From: JADZAI01 sp964390465
GTDB taxonomy: Bacteria > Pseudomonadota > Alphaproteobacteria > Micropepsales > Micropepsaceae
DNA: 64,000 nt
NCBI GenBank assembly: GCA_964390465.1
Contig: CAYMIJ010000002.1
Coordinates: 62,001-126,000 of the forward strand
Direction: 5' to 3'
This document shows positions 8,074-15,064 of the stretch, piece after piece; the stretch's first letter is position 1; each line of letters opens with the position of its first letter. The notes under the pieces were generated by a model. That model saw only the letters and a list, made by a program, of their open reading frames with translations. It made no database searches and was not told where the DNA came from. Both the position numbers and the translations under genes were made by a program.

Positions 8074-8769
8074 CTGGAGCTGGCCGATCAGGCCTTCCTG
8101 TTCAAGCGCACTGTGCGCCAGGCAGCCATGCGTCACGATATCTACGCCACCTTTATGGCGAAGCCCTATGAGGCCGAACCGGGCAGCGCCATGCACATCC
8201 ACCAGAGCGTGACCGACACGCGGGGGCGCAACATCTTCGCCAACAAGGCCGGCAAGGATACCCGCCTGTTCCTCGCCTATATTGCCGGCCTGCAGAAATA
8301 CCTGCCGGCCGTCATGCCGATGATCGCCCCTTATGTGAACTCGTATCGCCGACTGGTGCGGTTCCTCTCGGCGCCGATCAATACCCATTGGGGGCACGAA
8401 AACCGCACGGTTGGCCTGCGCATTCCGGAATCATCGCCCGCTGGCCGCCGTGTTGAAAACCGGGTGCCGGGGGCTGATGCCAATCCGTATCTGGCGCTGG
8501 CTGCCACTTTGGCCTGCGGCTATCTCGGCATGACGCAGAATCTCAGCCCCACCAAGCCGATGGAAGGCAACGCTTATACCTCCACCCGCTTTGCCTTGCC
8601 GCGTCATCTGCTGGATGCCATCGCCCGGTTTCGTGCCTCGTCCGATCTGCGCGAGGTGTTCGGCGATGCTTTCGTTGATCTGTTCTCGGACGTGAAGGCC
8701 AGCGAGCACGACGCCTATCAGCAGGTCATCAGCCCGTGGGAGCGCCAGCACCTCCTGCTGAATGTCTGA
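7414..8769 (+). CDS. Glutamine synthetase family protein (gamma-glutamylpolyamine synthetase-like)
   Basis: 451 residues, a full-length member of the GS/PuuA-like ligases that join glutamate or a relative to an amine using ATP. An N-terminal beta-grasp domain is followed by the catalytic barrel with PELEFYLS (metal glutamates), GSAMHIHQS (ATP/metal His), NRTVGLRIP and the ENRVPGADANPYLA-type motif, which favours the PuuA branch over assimilatory GlnA. The nearby class III aminotransferase (10684) resembles putrescine aminotransferases, so polyamine catabolism is the best guess. The gene was displaced: its upstream region is now insert DNA ending TTGATTGGACATC, and the GAGG seen before the truncated copy is gone, so translation may be impaired. 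Confidence 0.88.
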   Translation: MASRIAVELKEWLKEHRITEVECLVPDMAGIPRGKILPAAKFISSIDSGTLRLPDSVFGQMVTGDHAETEETTYQSPDMVLKPDADTIRLVPWYQEPTAQVICDCFDREGRPVHVGPRQILKNILAKYEEQGWRPVVAPELEFYLSQKNLDPDYPLQPPAGKSGRPQTGRQAYGIDAVNEFDPLFEDVYDFCEKQDISIDSLIHEEGVAQCEINFNHGDPLELADQAFLFKRTVRQAAMRHDIYATFMAKPYEAEPGSAMHIHQSVTDTRGRNIFANKAGKDTRLFLAYIAGLQKYLPAVMPMIAPYVNSYRRLVRFLSAPINTHWGHENRTVGLRIPESSPAGRRVENRVPGADANPYLALAATLACGYLGMTQNLSPTKPMEGNAYTSTRFALPRHLLDAIARFRASSDLREVFGDAFVDLFSDVKASEHDAYQQVISPWERQHLLLNV

Positions 8770-9088
8770 AAACATGCGCAGGTTAACGCAGTCTTGCCAT
8801 CAGACGCGACGGCAGGAAACTCTCAGCCGGCGAAATACCACGGATTCAACATCTGTTTTCTGCTATGGCGGTCTTTCCAGCCATGACGGAATCAAGATTA
8901 CAGCTAATCCTGAACCATAGAGTCGCATTGCAATCGAAGCGGGCGGCTCTTTGAATCAAGATGCAATGGGGTTCTCTGGAGCAGTGCGGCTGGGGCTTGG
9001 ATGTGCAGCATGAAGTCTTGCCCCCTGGCCACGGCATTGACGGCATGGGGCCACTGCTCTGGCAGGTAAACGGGCTGTAAACGGGCCT
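8770..9088. other. Intergenic stretch with one long-range inverted repeat
   Basis: 319 bp between the convergent glutamine synthetase and acetyltransferase genes. No convincing gene is present. An 8-bp inverted repeat, GAGCAGTG (8979-8986) and CACTGCTC (9052-9059), could close a 65-nt loop, but there is no clear promoter or T-run to argue for an RNA gene. Confidence 0.5.
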
Positions 9089-9104
9089 TTATTGGGCGGC
9101 CCGT
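9081..9104 (-). terminator. Hairpin at the end of the GNAT gene
   Basis: Perfect 7-bp inverted repeat ACGGGCC (9081-9087) / GGCCCGT (9098-9104), 10-nt loop, overlapping the minus-strand stop codon. Read on the minus strand it is followed by a short TTTAC, giving a modest terminator for the acetyltransferase. It lies between convergent genes and may serve both. Confidence 0.45.
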
Positions 9105-9706
9105 GCATCCCAGCCGTCGCGGGTCATTTCCCAATAGAACGAGCTGCGGTGGCTGCCATCAGGGCGGATGCTTTCACGCTCACCCATACGCACGAAACCC
9201 GCCCGCTCGATCAGCCTGATGGAGCGGATATTGCTGGGCGCTGCCGTCAGGCAGATCAGTCGTGCCCCCAGCGTGTGGAACATCCAGTCGAATGTGCGCA
9301 CCGCACCTTCGCCACCACCGCCCGCACCCTGAATATCGGCGCGCATTGCGCCAGCGAGTTCGGCTGAGGCGCGCTCTGGCCAGAGCGTCACCTGCGAATA
9401 TGACATGATGCCCGGCCCGAACTCTTCGGGTGTGACAATCAGCAGGCCCTCACCCCGCGCGCGCTTGCCCATGAAGTCGGCAATCCATGCCGTGACGCTG
9501 TTCAGCGTCAGTGGTCGGGGCAGGTCATAAATGGCATCCGAGACTTCAGGATCACTCAACAGCTCAAGCATGACCTCGGCATCATCCGGTGTGGCAAAGC
9601 GCCGCCCGGTGCCCAGACGGGCAGGATCAGCCCGGCGCACCGCCTCACGGATAGCGGCCTCCTCATCGGGGCTGGCGGTCAGAACGGTTTTTGGCGCGGC
9701 GCTCAT
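9089..9706 (-). CDS. GNAT family N-acetyltransferase (RimJ/RimL-like)
   Basis: 205 residues. The layout matches the Acetyltransf_3 branch of GNATs that acetylate ribosomal protein N-termini or small amines: a DDAEVMLELLSDPEV start, then AWIADF, and a C-terminal SIRLIERAGFVRMGE, the acetyl-CoA-associated motif that follows an N-x-x-S-I-R-L helix. Residues ~125-140 (GAGGGGEGA) are unusually glycine-rich in place of the usual pyrophosphate loop. It is divergent from the hydrolase at 9772. No substrate can be named. The ATG at 9706 is the first one and no better internal start is seen. Confidence 0.78.
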   Translation of the reverse strand: MSAAPKTVLTASPDEEAAIREAVRRADPARLGTGRRFATPDDAEVMLELLSDPEVSDAIYDLPRPLTLNSVTAWIADFMGKRARGEGLLIVTPEEFGPGIMSYSQVTLWPERASAELAGAMRADIQGAGGGGEGAVRTFDWMFHTLGARLICLTAAPSNIRSIRLIERAGFVRMGERESIRPDGSHRSSFYWEMTRDGWDARAAQ

Positions 9707-9771
9707 GAGCGTTCGACAGGTTCGGCAGTGATCTCTATCTTCGAGCGCAATCTAGCATTGGAAGCATTCAG

Positions 9772-10521
9772 ATGAACGAGGAAAAGATCGCGGCGGTCAT
9801 GGCGCAGATGGGCCGCCCGAAACGGGTGCCGCGCCCGCACCGGCATTTTGATGGGGCCTATGCCGAAGCGCCGTCTGGAAAGATCGCCTACACAGCCGAA
9901 GGGCAGGGGCCAGCGGTCCTGCTGGTGCATGGCTGGGACGGCAGCCCGCGCGACATGTCCGACATTGCTGCGGCTTTGCTGCGCAGCATGGCGCGCGTCG
10001 TGACGCTCGATCTTCCCGCCCACGGGTTTTCCGATGGCGAAAAACTGGCCATGGAAGACGCCGCCGCCGCCATTCTGGCCGTGGGGCGCGAGGCCGGGCC
10101 GTTTGAATGCATCATCGCTCATTCGTTCGGTTGCCCCTCTACGGCGCTGGCGCTGGAAGGCGGGTTGAAAACCAATGCCTGCGTTTTTTTTGCGCCGCCT
10201 CTGCGCCAGGCCGATCAGTTTCGCCGCCACGCAGGGCGGTTCGGGCTGGAACCGGACGAGATTGAGGAAGTGCTGCGTCGCCAGCGCGCGGCTGGCTCAA
10301 CCATTGACCAGAATGATCTGGCCGTGAAAGGCGCCTCGCGCACGGAACCGCTGCTCATTATTCACGCTGATGATGATTTGATCGCCCCTATTGAAGGTGC
10401 ACGCGAACTGGCCGCCGCCTGGCCCAAGGCAAAGCTGATCGAAGCGGAAGGGCTTGGTCACAATCTGGTCATGCGCGATCCAGCCATGGTCGCCGCCGCC
10501 GTGCGTTTCGCTGTGGGTTGA
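9772..10521 (+). CDS. Alpha/beta hydrolase
   Basis: 249 residues with the full alpha/beta-hydrolase framework: oxyanion strand LLVHGWDGS (near residue 46), nucleophile elbow AHSFGC with the serine near residue 122, acid in HADDDLI (near 205) and catalytic histidine in GLGHN (near 232). A small-residue Cys follows the elbow glycine. It may act as an esterase or lipase; no substrate is visible. It sits between the acetyltransferase (divergent) and the class III aminotransferase (same strand, 162 nt further). Confidence 0.82.
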   Translation: MNEEKIAAVMAQMGRPKRVPRPHRHFDGAYAEAPSGKIAYTAEGQGPAVLLVHGWDGSPRDMSDIAAALLRSMARVVTLDLPAHGFSDGEKLAMEDAAAAILAVGREAGPFECIIAHSFGCPSTALALEGGLKTNACVFFAPPLRQADQFRRHAGRFGLEPDEIEEVLRRQRAAGSTIDQNDLAVKGASRTEPLLIIHADDDLIAPIEGARELAAAWPKAKLIEAEGLGHNLVMRDPAMVAAAVRFAVG

Positions 10522-10587
10522 AGGCATCTGAAAGGCCAGTTAGGCTTTGGGCATGACAATGAAAAAGAGCCTTTTGCTGCTCTGCGC

Positions 10588-10667
10588 GCGGATCGGCTTC
10601 AATCCGCCGCGCTGACATGATGCTGCGCTGATTTCCAGCGCGTCTGATGTCATCTCTTTTCTTTTTC
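10588..10667 (+). terminator. Two hairpins plus T-rich tract just before the aminotransferase start
   Basis: The first hairpin is GCGGAT (10588-10593) / ATCCGC (10602-10607). The second is an outer GACAT (10614-10618) / ATGTC (10647-10651) enclosing GCGCTG (10625-10630) / CAGCGC (10636-10641), followed by ATCTCTTTTCTTTTTC (10652-10667). The tract ends 16 nt before ATG 10684 and only leaves room for the GAGG Shine-Dalgarno. It may be the terminator of the hydrolase gene, but any mRNA for the aminotransferase that starts upstream must pass through it, which makes it attenuator-like. Confidence 0.55.
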
Positions 10668-10683
10668 GTGCGAGGCACCCTCC

Positions 10684-12072
10684 ATGACGACCGTTCATAA
10701 CCAGACCCGCCATTGGCAGGCGCTGGACGCCGCCCATCATATCCACCCGTTTTCCGATACCGCCGCACTCAACAAGGAAGGTGTGCGGGTCATCACCCAT
10801 GCCAAGGGCGTTTATCTCTACGACTCCGAAGGCCAGCGCCTGCTCGATGGCATGGCGGGGCTGTGGTGTGTGCAGCTTGGCTATGGCAACGAGGAACTGG
10901 CTGAGGCGGGCGCAAAGGCGCTGCGCGAGCTGCCCTATTACAACCACTTCTTCAAAACCTCGAACCCGTGGACCATCGACCTTGCGGCCAAACTGGCCGG
11001 GCTTCTGCCTGAAGGTCTCACGCGTATTCTCTTTGCCAATTCAGGTTCGGAAGCGAACGACACGGCGCTGAAGCTGATCCGCTATTACTGGAACCTGAAG
11101 GGCAAGCCGCACAAGAAAATCCATCTCAGCCGCGAGATGGCCTATCACGGCGTGACGATGGCGGCGGCCTCGCTGTCCGGGCTCACCCCGATGCATCCGC
11201 AATTCGACCTGCCGCTGGCCGGGTTCGAGAAGGTGCCGACCTGTTACTGGTATGGCGCGAAGGCGGCTGGTTATGGCGACATCAGCGAGGCCGATTTCGG
11301 CGAGTTGATCGCGTCGAAACTGGAAGAAAAAATCCTTGAGCTGGGGGCGGAGAATGTCGCCTCGTTCTCGTGCGAGCCCATTCATGGGGCGGGCGGGTTG
11401 ATCTTCCCGCCGGAAACCTATTTCCCGGCCATCCAGAAAGTCTGTCGCAAGCATGACGTGTTGCTGCATATCGACGAGGTCATCACCGGCTTTGGCCGGA
11501 CGGGCAACTGGTTCGGTAGTCACACCTACAACATCCAGCCCGATGTGATGACCATGGCGAAGGGCCTGTCGTCTGGCTATCAGCCGATCTCGGCCATCGC
11601 GCTGGGGCCGCGCATGGGCGATGCGATCGCCAATGCGAACGAGGAACTGGTCCACGGCTACACATATTCCGGACATCCGGTTGCTTCTGCCGTGGCGCTG
11701 AAGAATCTGGAGATCATGGAGCGCGATGGACTGCCGCAGCGCACCGGAAGCGACACCGGCCCCTATCTGCAGAAGAAGCTGAACGAGGCTCTGGGCGATC
11801 ACCCGTTGGTTGGTCAGATCCGCGGCAAGGGCCTGCTCGCGGCGATTGAGCTGGTGGATGACAAAGCCGAGCGCCGGTTTTTCCCTGAAGTCGGCGACAC
11901 CGGCGCGATCTGCCGCAATCACTGCTTCCGCGAGGGCCTCGTCATGCGGGCCATCCGTGACACCATGGTGTGTTCGCCGCCGCTGACCATCAGCCATGCC
12001 GAGATCGACGAACTGGTGATGCTGGCCCGGCGTTGCTTTGACCTGACGGCGCGCGATCTGGGGCGCGGCTGA
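10684..12072 (+). CDS. Class III aminotransferase (putrescine:pyruvate aminotransferase-like)
   Basis: 462 residues of the class III (omega) PLP aminotransferase family. Recognisable parts are HPFSDTAAL near the start, the GLWCVQLGYG block, FANSGSEANDTA (phosphate-binding), IDEVITGFGRTG with the PLP aspartate, and TMAKGLSSGYQPISA, whose lysine near residue 290 forms the Schiff base. The N-terminal wording is close to remembered SpuC/putrescine-pyruvate aminotransferases. With the PuuA-like ligase upstream this suggests polyamine or diamine breakdown. ATG 10684 is preceded by GAGG at the right distance. The leader contains a terminator-like structure (10588-10667). Confidence 0.87.
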   Translation: MTTVHNQTRHWQALDAAHHIHPFSDTAALNKEGVRVITHAKGVYLYDSEGQRLLDGMAGLWCVQLGYGNEELAEAGAKALRELPYYNHFFKTSNPWTIDLAAKLAGLLPEGLTRILFANSGSEANDTALKLIRYYWNLKGKPHKKIHLSREMAYHGVTMAAASLSGLTPMHPQFDLPLAGFEKVPTCYWYGAKAAGYGDISEADFGELIASKLEEKILELGAENVASFSCEPIHGAGGLIFPPETYFPAIQKVCRKHDVLLHIDEVITGFGRTGNWFGSHTYNIQPDVMTMAKGLSSGYQPISAIALGPRMGDAIANANEELVHGYTYSGHPVASAVALKNLEIMERDGLPQRTGSDTGPYLQKKLNEALGDHPLVGQIRGKGLLAAIELVDDKAERRFFPEVGDTGAICRNHCFREGLVMRAIRDTMVCSPPLTISHAEIDELVMLARRCFDLTARDLGRG

Positions 12073-12160
12073 ACCAAAGCTGAACACGAAGCGGTGGTGC
12101 GTGGCTTTTGTGATACTGTCACGTCTAAAATAGATTTAATCGACCGGTCTCGCATTTTTA

Positions 12161-12189
12161 TTGATGCCTGTGGTATTTGGGCATATATC
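12161..12189 (+). promoter_or_regulatory. Candidate sigma-70 promoter for a structured RNA
   Basis: TTGATG (12161-12166), 17-bp spacer, TATATC (12184-12189). This is close to the housekeeping consensus at an ideal spacing, in an otherwise A/T-richer patch after the aminotransferase stop. Transcription would begin near 12196, exactly at the first stem of the RNA below. Confidence 0.5.
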
Positions 12190-12195
12190 AGATAG

Positions 12196-12337
12196 CGAAG
12201 ACGGTTTGAGTATCGAACCTGCCTTGCCTCCCCCGCTCGCGGGTTTCGTCTTCACCGCCGGATTGTCCCCTTCCGGCAGGCGCGATATGCGCAACGGCGT
12301 CCGTCCTGCCCCCTCAGGACGGACGCCCTTTCTTTTC
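12196..12337 (+). ncRNA. Candidate structured small RNA or riboswitch-like leader
   Basis: About 140 nt with nested complementarity and no matching reading frame. P1 is GAAGACG (12197-12203) with CGTCTTC (12247-12253). It encloses P2 GGTTTGA/TCGAACC (12203-12209/12213-12219) and P3 CCCG-CTCG-CGGG (12232-12243), a three-way junction. Then P4 GCCGGA/TCCGGC (12257-12262/12272-12277), P5 GCGC/GCGC (12280-12292), and the 13-bp terminator stem. I do not recognise the fold as a known riboswitch class. It is either a free small RNA or a leader that decides read-through into the gene at 12348, whose ATG lies 11 nt after the T-tract. Confidence 0.5.
12296..12336 (+). terminator. Strong Rho-independent terminator
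   Basis: Perfect 13-bp stem (12296-12308 with 12315-12327), 6-nt C-rich loop, one C, then TTTCTTTT (12329-12336). This is the best intrinsic terminator in the window, yet it stands directly in front of a start codon rather than behind a gene. Confidence 0.9.
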
Positions 12338-12347
12338 CGGAAGCCCC

Positions 12348-12926
12348 ATGGATTTCGACGACGAAGACCCTCTGCCCGGCGATGGCCTGCTCATGATCCG
12401 CCGTTTCATGACGGCGGCGGGGCAGCCTTTCTGGTTTTCGCATGTGGGTCAGAAGCATGGGCCGAAGCTGCGCAAGGATACGCGCGCCTTTCTGGACGCG
12501 CTGGGTTTCCCGGATGCGGAAGCCGTCACCCTGCGCGACTGGCGCGAGGCGGCTGAAGCGGCTGAGGTGACAGGGCTGAACGACCCGGCCTTTGAAGCGG
12601 AAGAACAGTTGCGGGCGGCGCTGACCCAGCAGGCTCTGGATCTGCATGGCGAGGATGGACTTGGGGTGGTGCTGACGCATCTGGGGGCGGAACTCGCGCC
12701 ACTGATCGGAGAGGCGGCTTTGAATGCTTCGCGCGTCTGGGGTCTTGAAGATCTTGAACTGGTGAATGCCGCGGCAGGCGCTGGCGTACAGGCCTGTCAC
12801 AATGCCGCGTTGGTGCTGTTGTCAGGTGATGCGGATGACGCGCATCCCTTTGCGCTCAAATACCGGCTGTTCGAGCGTGGCCGCTGGCCTGTGGCGTTGA
12901 TCGGCTCAAGCCTGCATCTTTTCTAG
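12348..12926 (+). CDS. Hypothetical protein behind a terminator-bearing leader
   Basis: 192 residues, no signal peptide and no membrane span, acidic at the N-terminus (MDFDDEDPLPGDG) and alpha-helical in character. I do not recognise a family. The stretch FWFSHVGQKHGPKLRKDTRAF and the helical EAAEAAEV and EEQLRAAL segments are candidates for an adaptor or small regulatory fold. A GGAAG Shine-Dalgarno sits before ATG 12348; ATG 12393 is an alternative. Its distinctive feature is upstream: the strong terminator 12296-12336 means expression needs read-through or a start inside the 11-nt gap. The stop overlaps the convergent gene's stop in a CTAG tetranucleotide. Confidence 0.6.
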   Translation: MDFDDEDPLPGDGLLMIRRFMTAAGQPFWFSHVGQKHGPKLRKDTRAFLDALGFPDAEAVTLRDWREAAEAAEVTGLNDPAFEAEEQLRAALTQQALDLHGEDGLGVVLTHLGAELAPLIGEAALNASRVWGLEDLELVNAAAGAGVQACHNAALVLLSGDADDAHPFALKYRLFERGRWPVALIGSSLHLF

Positions 12927-13345
12927 CGGCGGCGGGGGTACCCGCATTTACCCGCAATTTTCTCGATGAATGACGCATACTGCTCAGCATCCTGCATCGT
13001 AAGGCCAAAGGCGGCCGCGATCAGGGCTGGCTTGGAATAATCAAGCCCGCGATCAATGATCGATAAAGCGATCAAATGCCTGTCAGGCGCCTGCGCGAGA
13101 TTCAGTCGGATATGTTCAATCGCACATAAGCATTGCTGCACGGCGCCCTGACCGTTACGACCGCCCGGACCACCGGCCTTGCTGCATCTCAATTTCAGTC
13201 TCGACTCCAGCGCCTCAACGCTTTCCGCTGGGGTTGTGTCAACCTCCGGCGCTTTGTCCCGAACAGGCGAACCGGGGACAGGGGCGCCCGCAGCCTGCGG
13301 CATCAGGAAAACAACAGCCGCCAGCATTGCAAAATGTCGGATCAT
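12923..13345 (-). CDS. Hypothetical secreted protein with cysteines
   Basis: 140 residues from ATG 13345, chosen because AGGAG lies just upstream and the protein then opens with a Sec signal peptide (MIRHFAMLAAVVFLMPQAAGA). The longer frame to 13405 adds unrelated residues. The mature part has four cysteines (LRCSK, QCLCAI, GKCGY), suggesting disulfides in the periplasm, and a glycine-rich GGPGGRNGQG loop. No family recognised. It is followed in the same direction of transcription by nothing, since the downstream gene is convergent. Confidence 0.65.
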   Translation of the reverse strand: MIRHFAMLAAVVFLMPQAAGAPVPGSPVRDKAPEVDTTPAESVEALESRLKLRCSKAGGPGGRNGQGAVQQCLCAIEHIRLNLAQAPDRHLIALSIIDRGLDYSKPALIAAAFGLTMQDAEQYASFIEKIAGKCGYPRRR

Positions 13346-13416
13346 GGTGCTGCTCCTGTCATCCGTGAAGACTGGCGCTGTGTGCCCGCCTTGTCCAGCG
13401 GACAAGACGCCGCACT

Positions 13417-15000
13417 TTATGGCCTCCCTTCGATGTGCATCCAGCGCGTCGGGTGATAGTTGATGCCGTTCGGCTCAAAGCCCTTCACCCATGTGTGGAC
13501 GAGACTGCGTTCCACCGGGATATAAACCGCGATGACGCCCTGTTCCTCACCAAGGATGCGTTCTGCTTCCCGGTAATATTCGCCGCGTTTGGTCAGATCC
13601 TGCTCGCGATTGCCCATATCGCTCAGGCGGTCGAACTCGGCGTTCGACCATTTGCCGTAATTCATGTCCTCTGAATCACTGCGCGCCAGATAGAAGAAAT
13701 ATTCCGCATCGCGCGGGGCCGACCAGCCGCCATCGGCCACCTCGAACTTGCCCTGCCGCAGCAGATCGTAATGGCCCGCCACTTCGCTTGATTGCAGCGT
13801 CACGTTCACGCCGATGGCTTTCCACATGTCCTGAATGGAAACGGCAGAGCGCTTGTTCGCCTCACCGATCCGGTGATTGAAGGTGAAGGTCAGCGGGTTG
13901 GCCTCGCTATAACCGGCCTCAGCCAGCAGGCGTCTGGCTTCGGCAATACGCTCGGCCATCGACATTGCAGAATAATCCGCAGCGCCTGAAGGCGTGAAGT
14001 TCTCTGTGCCCGGCGGCACCAGACTCCAGGCGGGCAGCTCGCCATTGTTCAGAACGCGGTTCACCAGCATGTCACGGTCAATGGCCAATGACAGCGCCCT
14101 GCGCACGCGCTTGTCGGCAAAGCGCGGGTCTGTCTGGTTCATGACGATATAGCCGATCCACGAGGCCGGGGTGACGCGGGTTTCATTCGGCAGATCATGC
14201 TTCAGCATCTGATAGAGGCTGGGTGGAAAGCGCGTGTTGAGGTCCAGCTCGCCATTGCGGAAGCGCTTCACGGCGGCGGCGTCGTCATCGGTCGGATAGT
14301 AGATGACCTCATCAATCGCTACGCTGGATGCGTCGAAGAAGGCCGGGTTCTTCTTCATCGTCATGTGGTCGTTCGGCACCCATTCGGTGAGCGTGAAGGG
14401 GCCGTTGGAAACCATTTTGGCCGGGGCCAGCCAGTCACTGCTGTCAGGCCTGTAGACATGCGAGGGCAGAGGAAACAGCATGGGATAAGCACCCAGCAGC
14501 CAGATGATCGTCTGGCTGGGCCGTTCCAGCGTGATTTCCAAAGTCGCGGCATCCGCTGCCTTCACGCCCAGTGCCTCAGGGGGCTGATGGCCCAGCACCA
14601 CCTCCTTGGCGTTCCTGATGACATAAGCAAGGTTGGCATAGGGTGCCGCGACCTTGGGATCAAAGGCACGGCGCATACCCAGCACGAAGTCAGCCGCCAC
14701 GACCGGCGCGCCGTCCGACCATTTGGCATCGGCGCGCAGATGGAAGGTCAGCGTCAGGCCGTCGGCTGATACATCCCAGCGTTCCGCAACGCCGGGAATG
14801 GCCTTGCCCATCGCGTCCATCTGCAACAGGCCGCAATAAAGATCGCGCAGGATTTCCATTTCATAGGTGGTGAACACCTTTTGCGGATCAACCGTGCCGG
14901 GCTCGGAGGTGTTGCCGCGCCTCAGCGTCACACCATCGGCCCATGCCAGAGACACCAGCATCATGGCTGCGAGCGCGCAGGCAGTCATCAGACGAAACAT
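13417..15000 (-). CDS. Peptide/oligopeptide ABC transporter substrate-binding protein (SBP family 5)
   Basis: 527 residues from ATG 15000, which has GAGG 8 nt upstream and opens a signal peptide ending AWA. SBP family 5 features are clear: an early GTVDPQK, WDVSADGLTLTFHLR, WSDGAPVVAADF, VSNGPFTL and the ALSLAIDRDMLV stretch. Such proteins capture peptides (sometimes sugars, nickel or murein peptides) for an OppBCDF-type permease. It lies downstream of a paralogue (15065-16639), 64 nt away, and no permease or ATPase gene is nearby. The pair probably serves a transporter encoded elsewhere or acts in murein peptide recycling. Confidence 0.9.
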   Translation of the reverse strand: MFRLMTACALAAMMLVSLAWADGVTLRRGNTSEPGTVDPQKVFTTYEMEILRDLYCGLLQMDAMGKAIPGVAERWDVSADGLTLTFHLRADAKWSDGAPVVAADFVLGMRRAFDPKVAAPYANLAYVIRNAKEVVLGHQPPEALGVKAADAATLEITLERPSQTIIWLLGAYPMLFPLPSHVYRPDSSDWLAPAKMVSNGPFTLTEWVPNDHMTMKKNPAFFDASSVAIDEVIYYPTDDDAAAVKRFRNGELDLNTRFPPSLYQMLKHDLPNETRVTPASWIGYIVMNQTDPRFADKRVRRALSLAIDRDMLVNRVLNNGELPAWSLVPPGTENFTPSGAADYSAMSMAERIAEARRLLAEAGYSEANPLTFTFNHRIGEANKRSAVSIQDMWKAIGVNVTLQSSEVAGHYDLLRQGKFEVADGGWSAPRDAEYFFYLARSDSEDMNYGKWSNAEFDRLSDMGNREQDLTKRGEYYREAERILGEEQGVIAVYIPVERSLVHTWVKGFEPNGINYHPTRWMHIEGRP

Positions 15001-15064
15001 GGGTGGCCTCAACGCTTTCAAGCAATGGCAGCCTAACGGGAATGGCTGGCGTAATGAAAGCACC

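Noticed and set aside
12196..12337. 6S RNA, signal recognition RNA or a known riboswitch
   Set aside because: There is no long bulged rod with closing ends as in 6S, no GGAAGCAGCC-type SRP loop, and none of the conserved cores of TPP, cobalamin, SAM, FMN, glycine or guanidine riboswitches that I could find.
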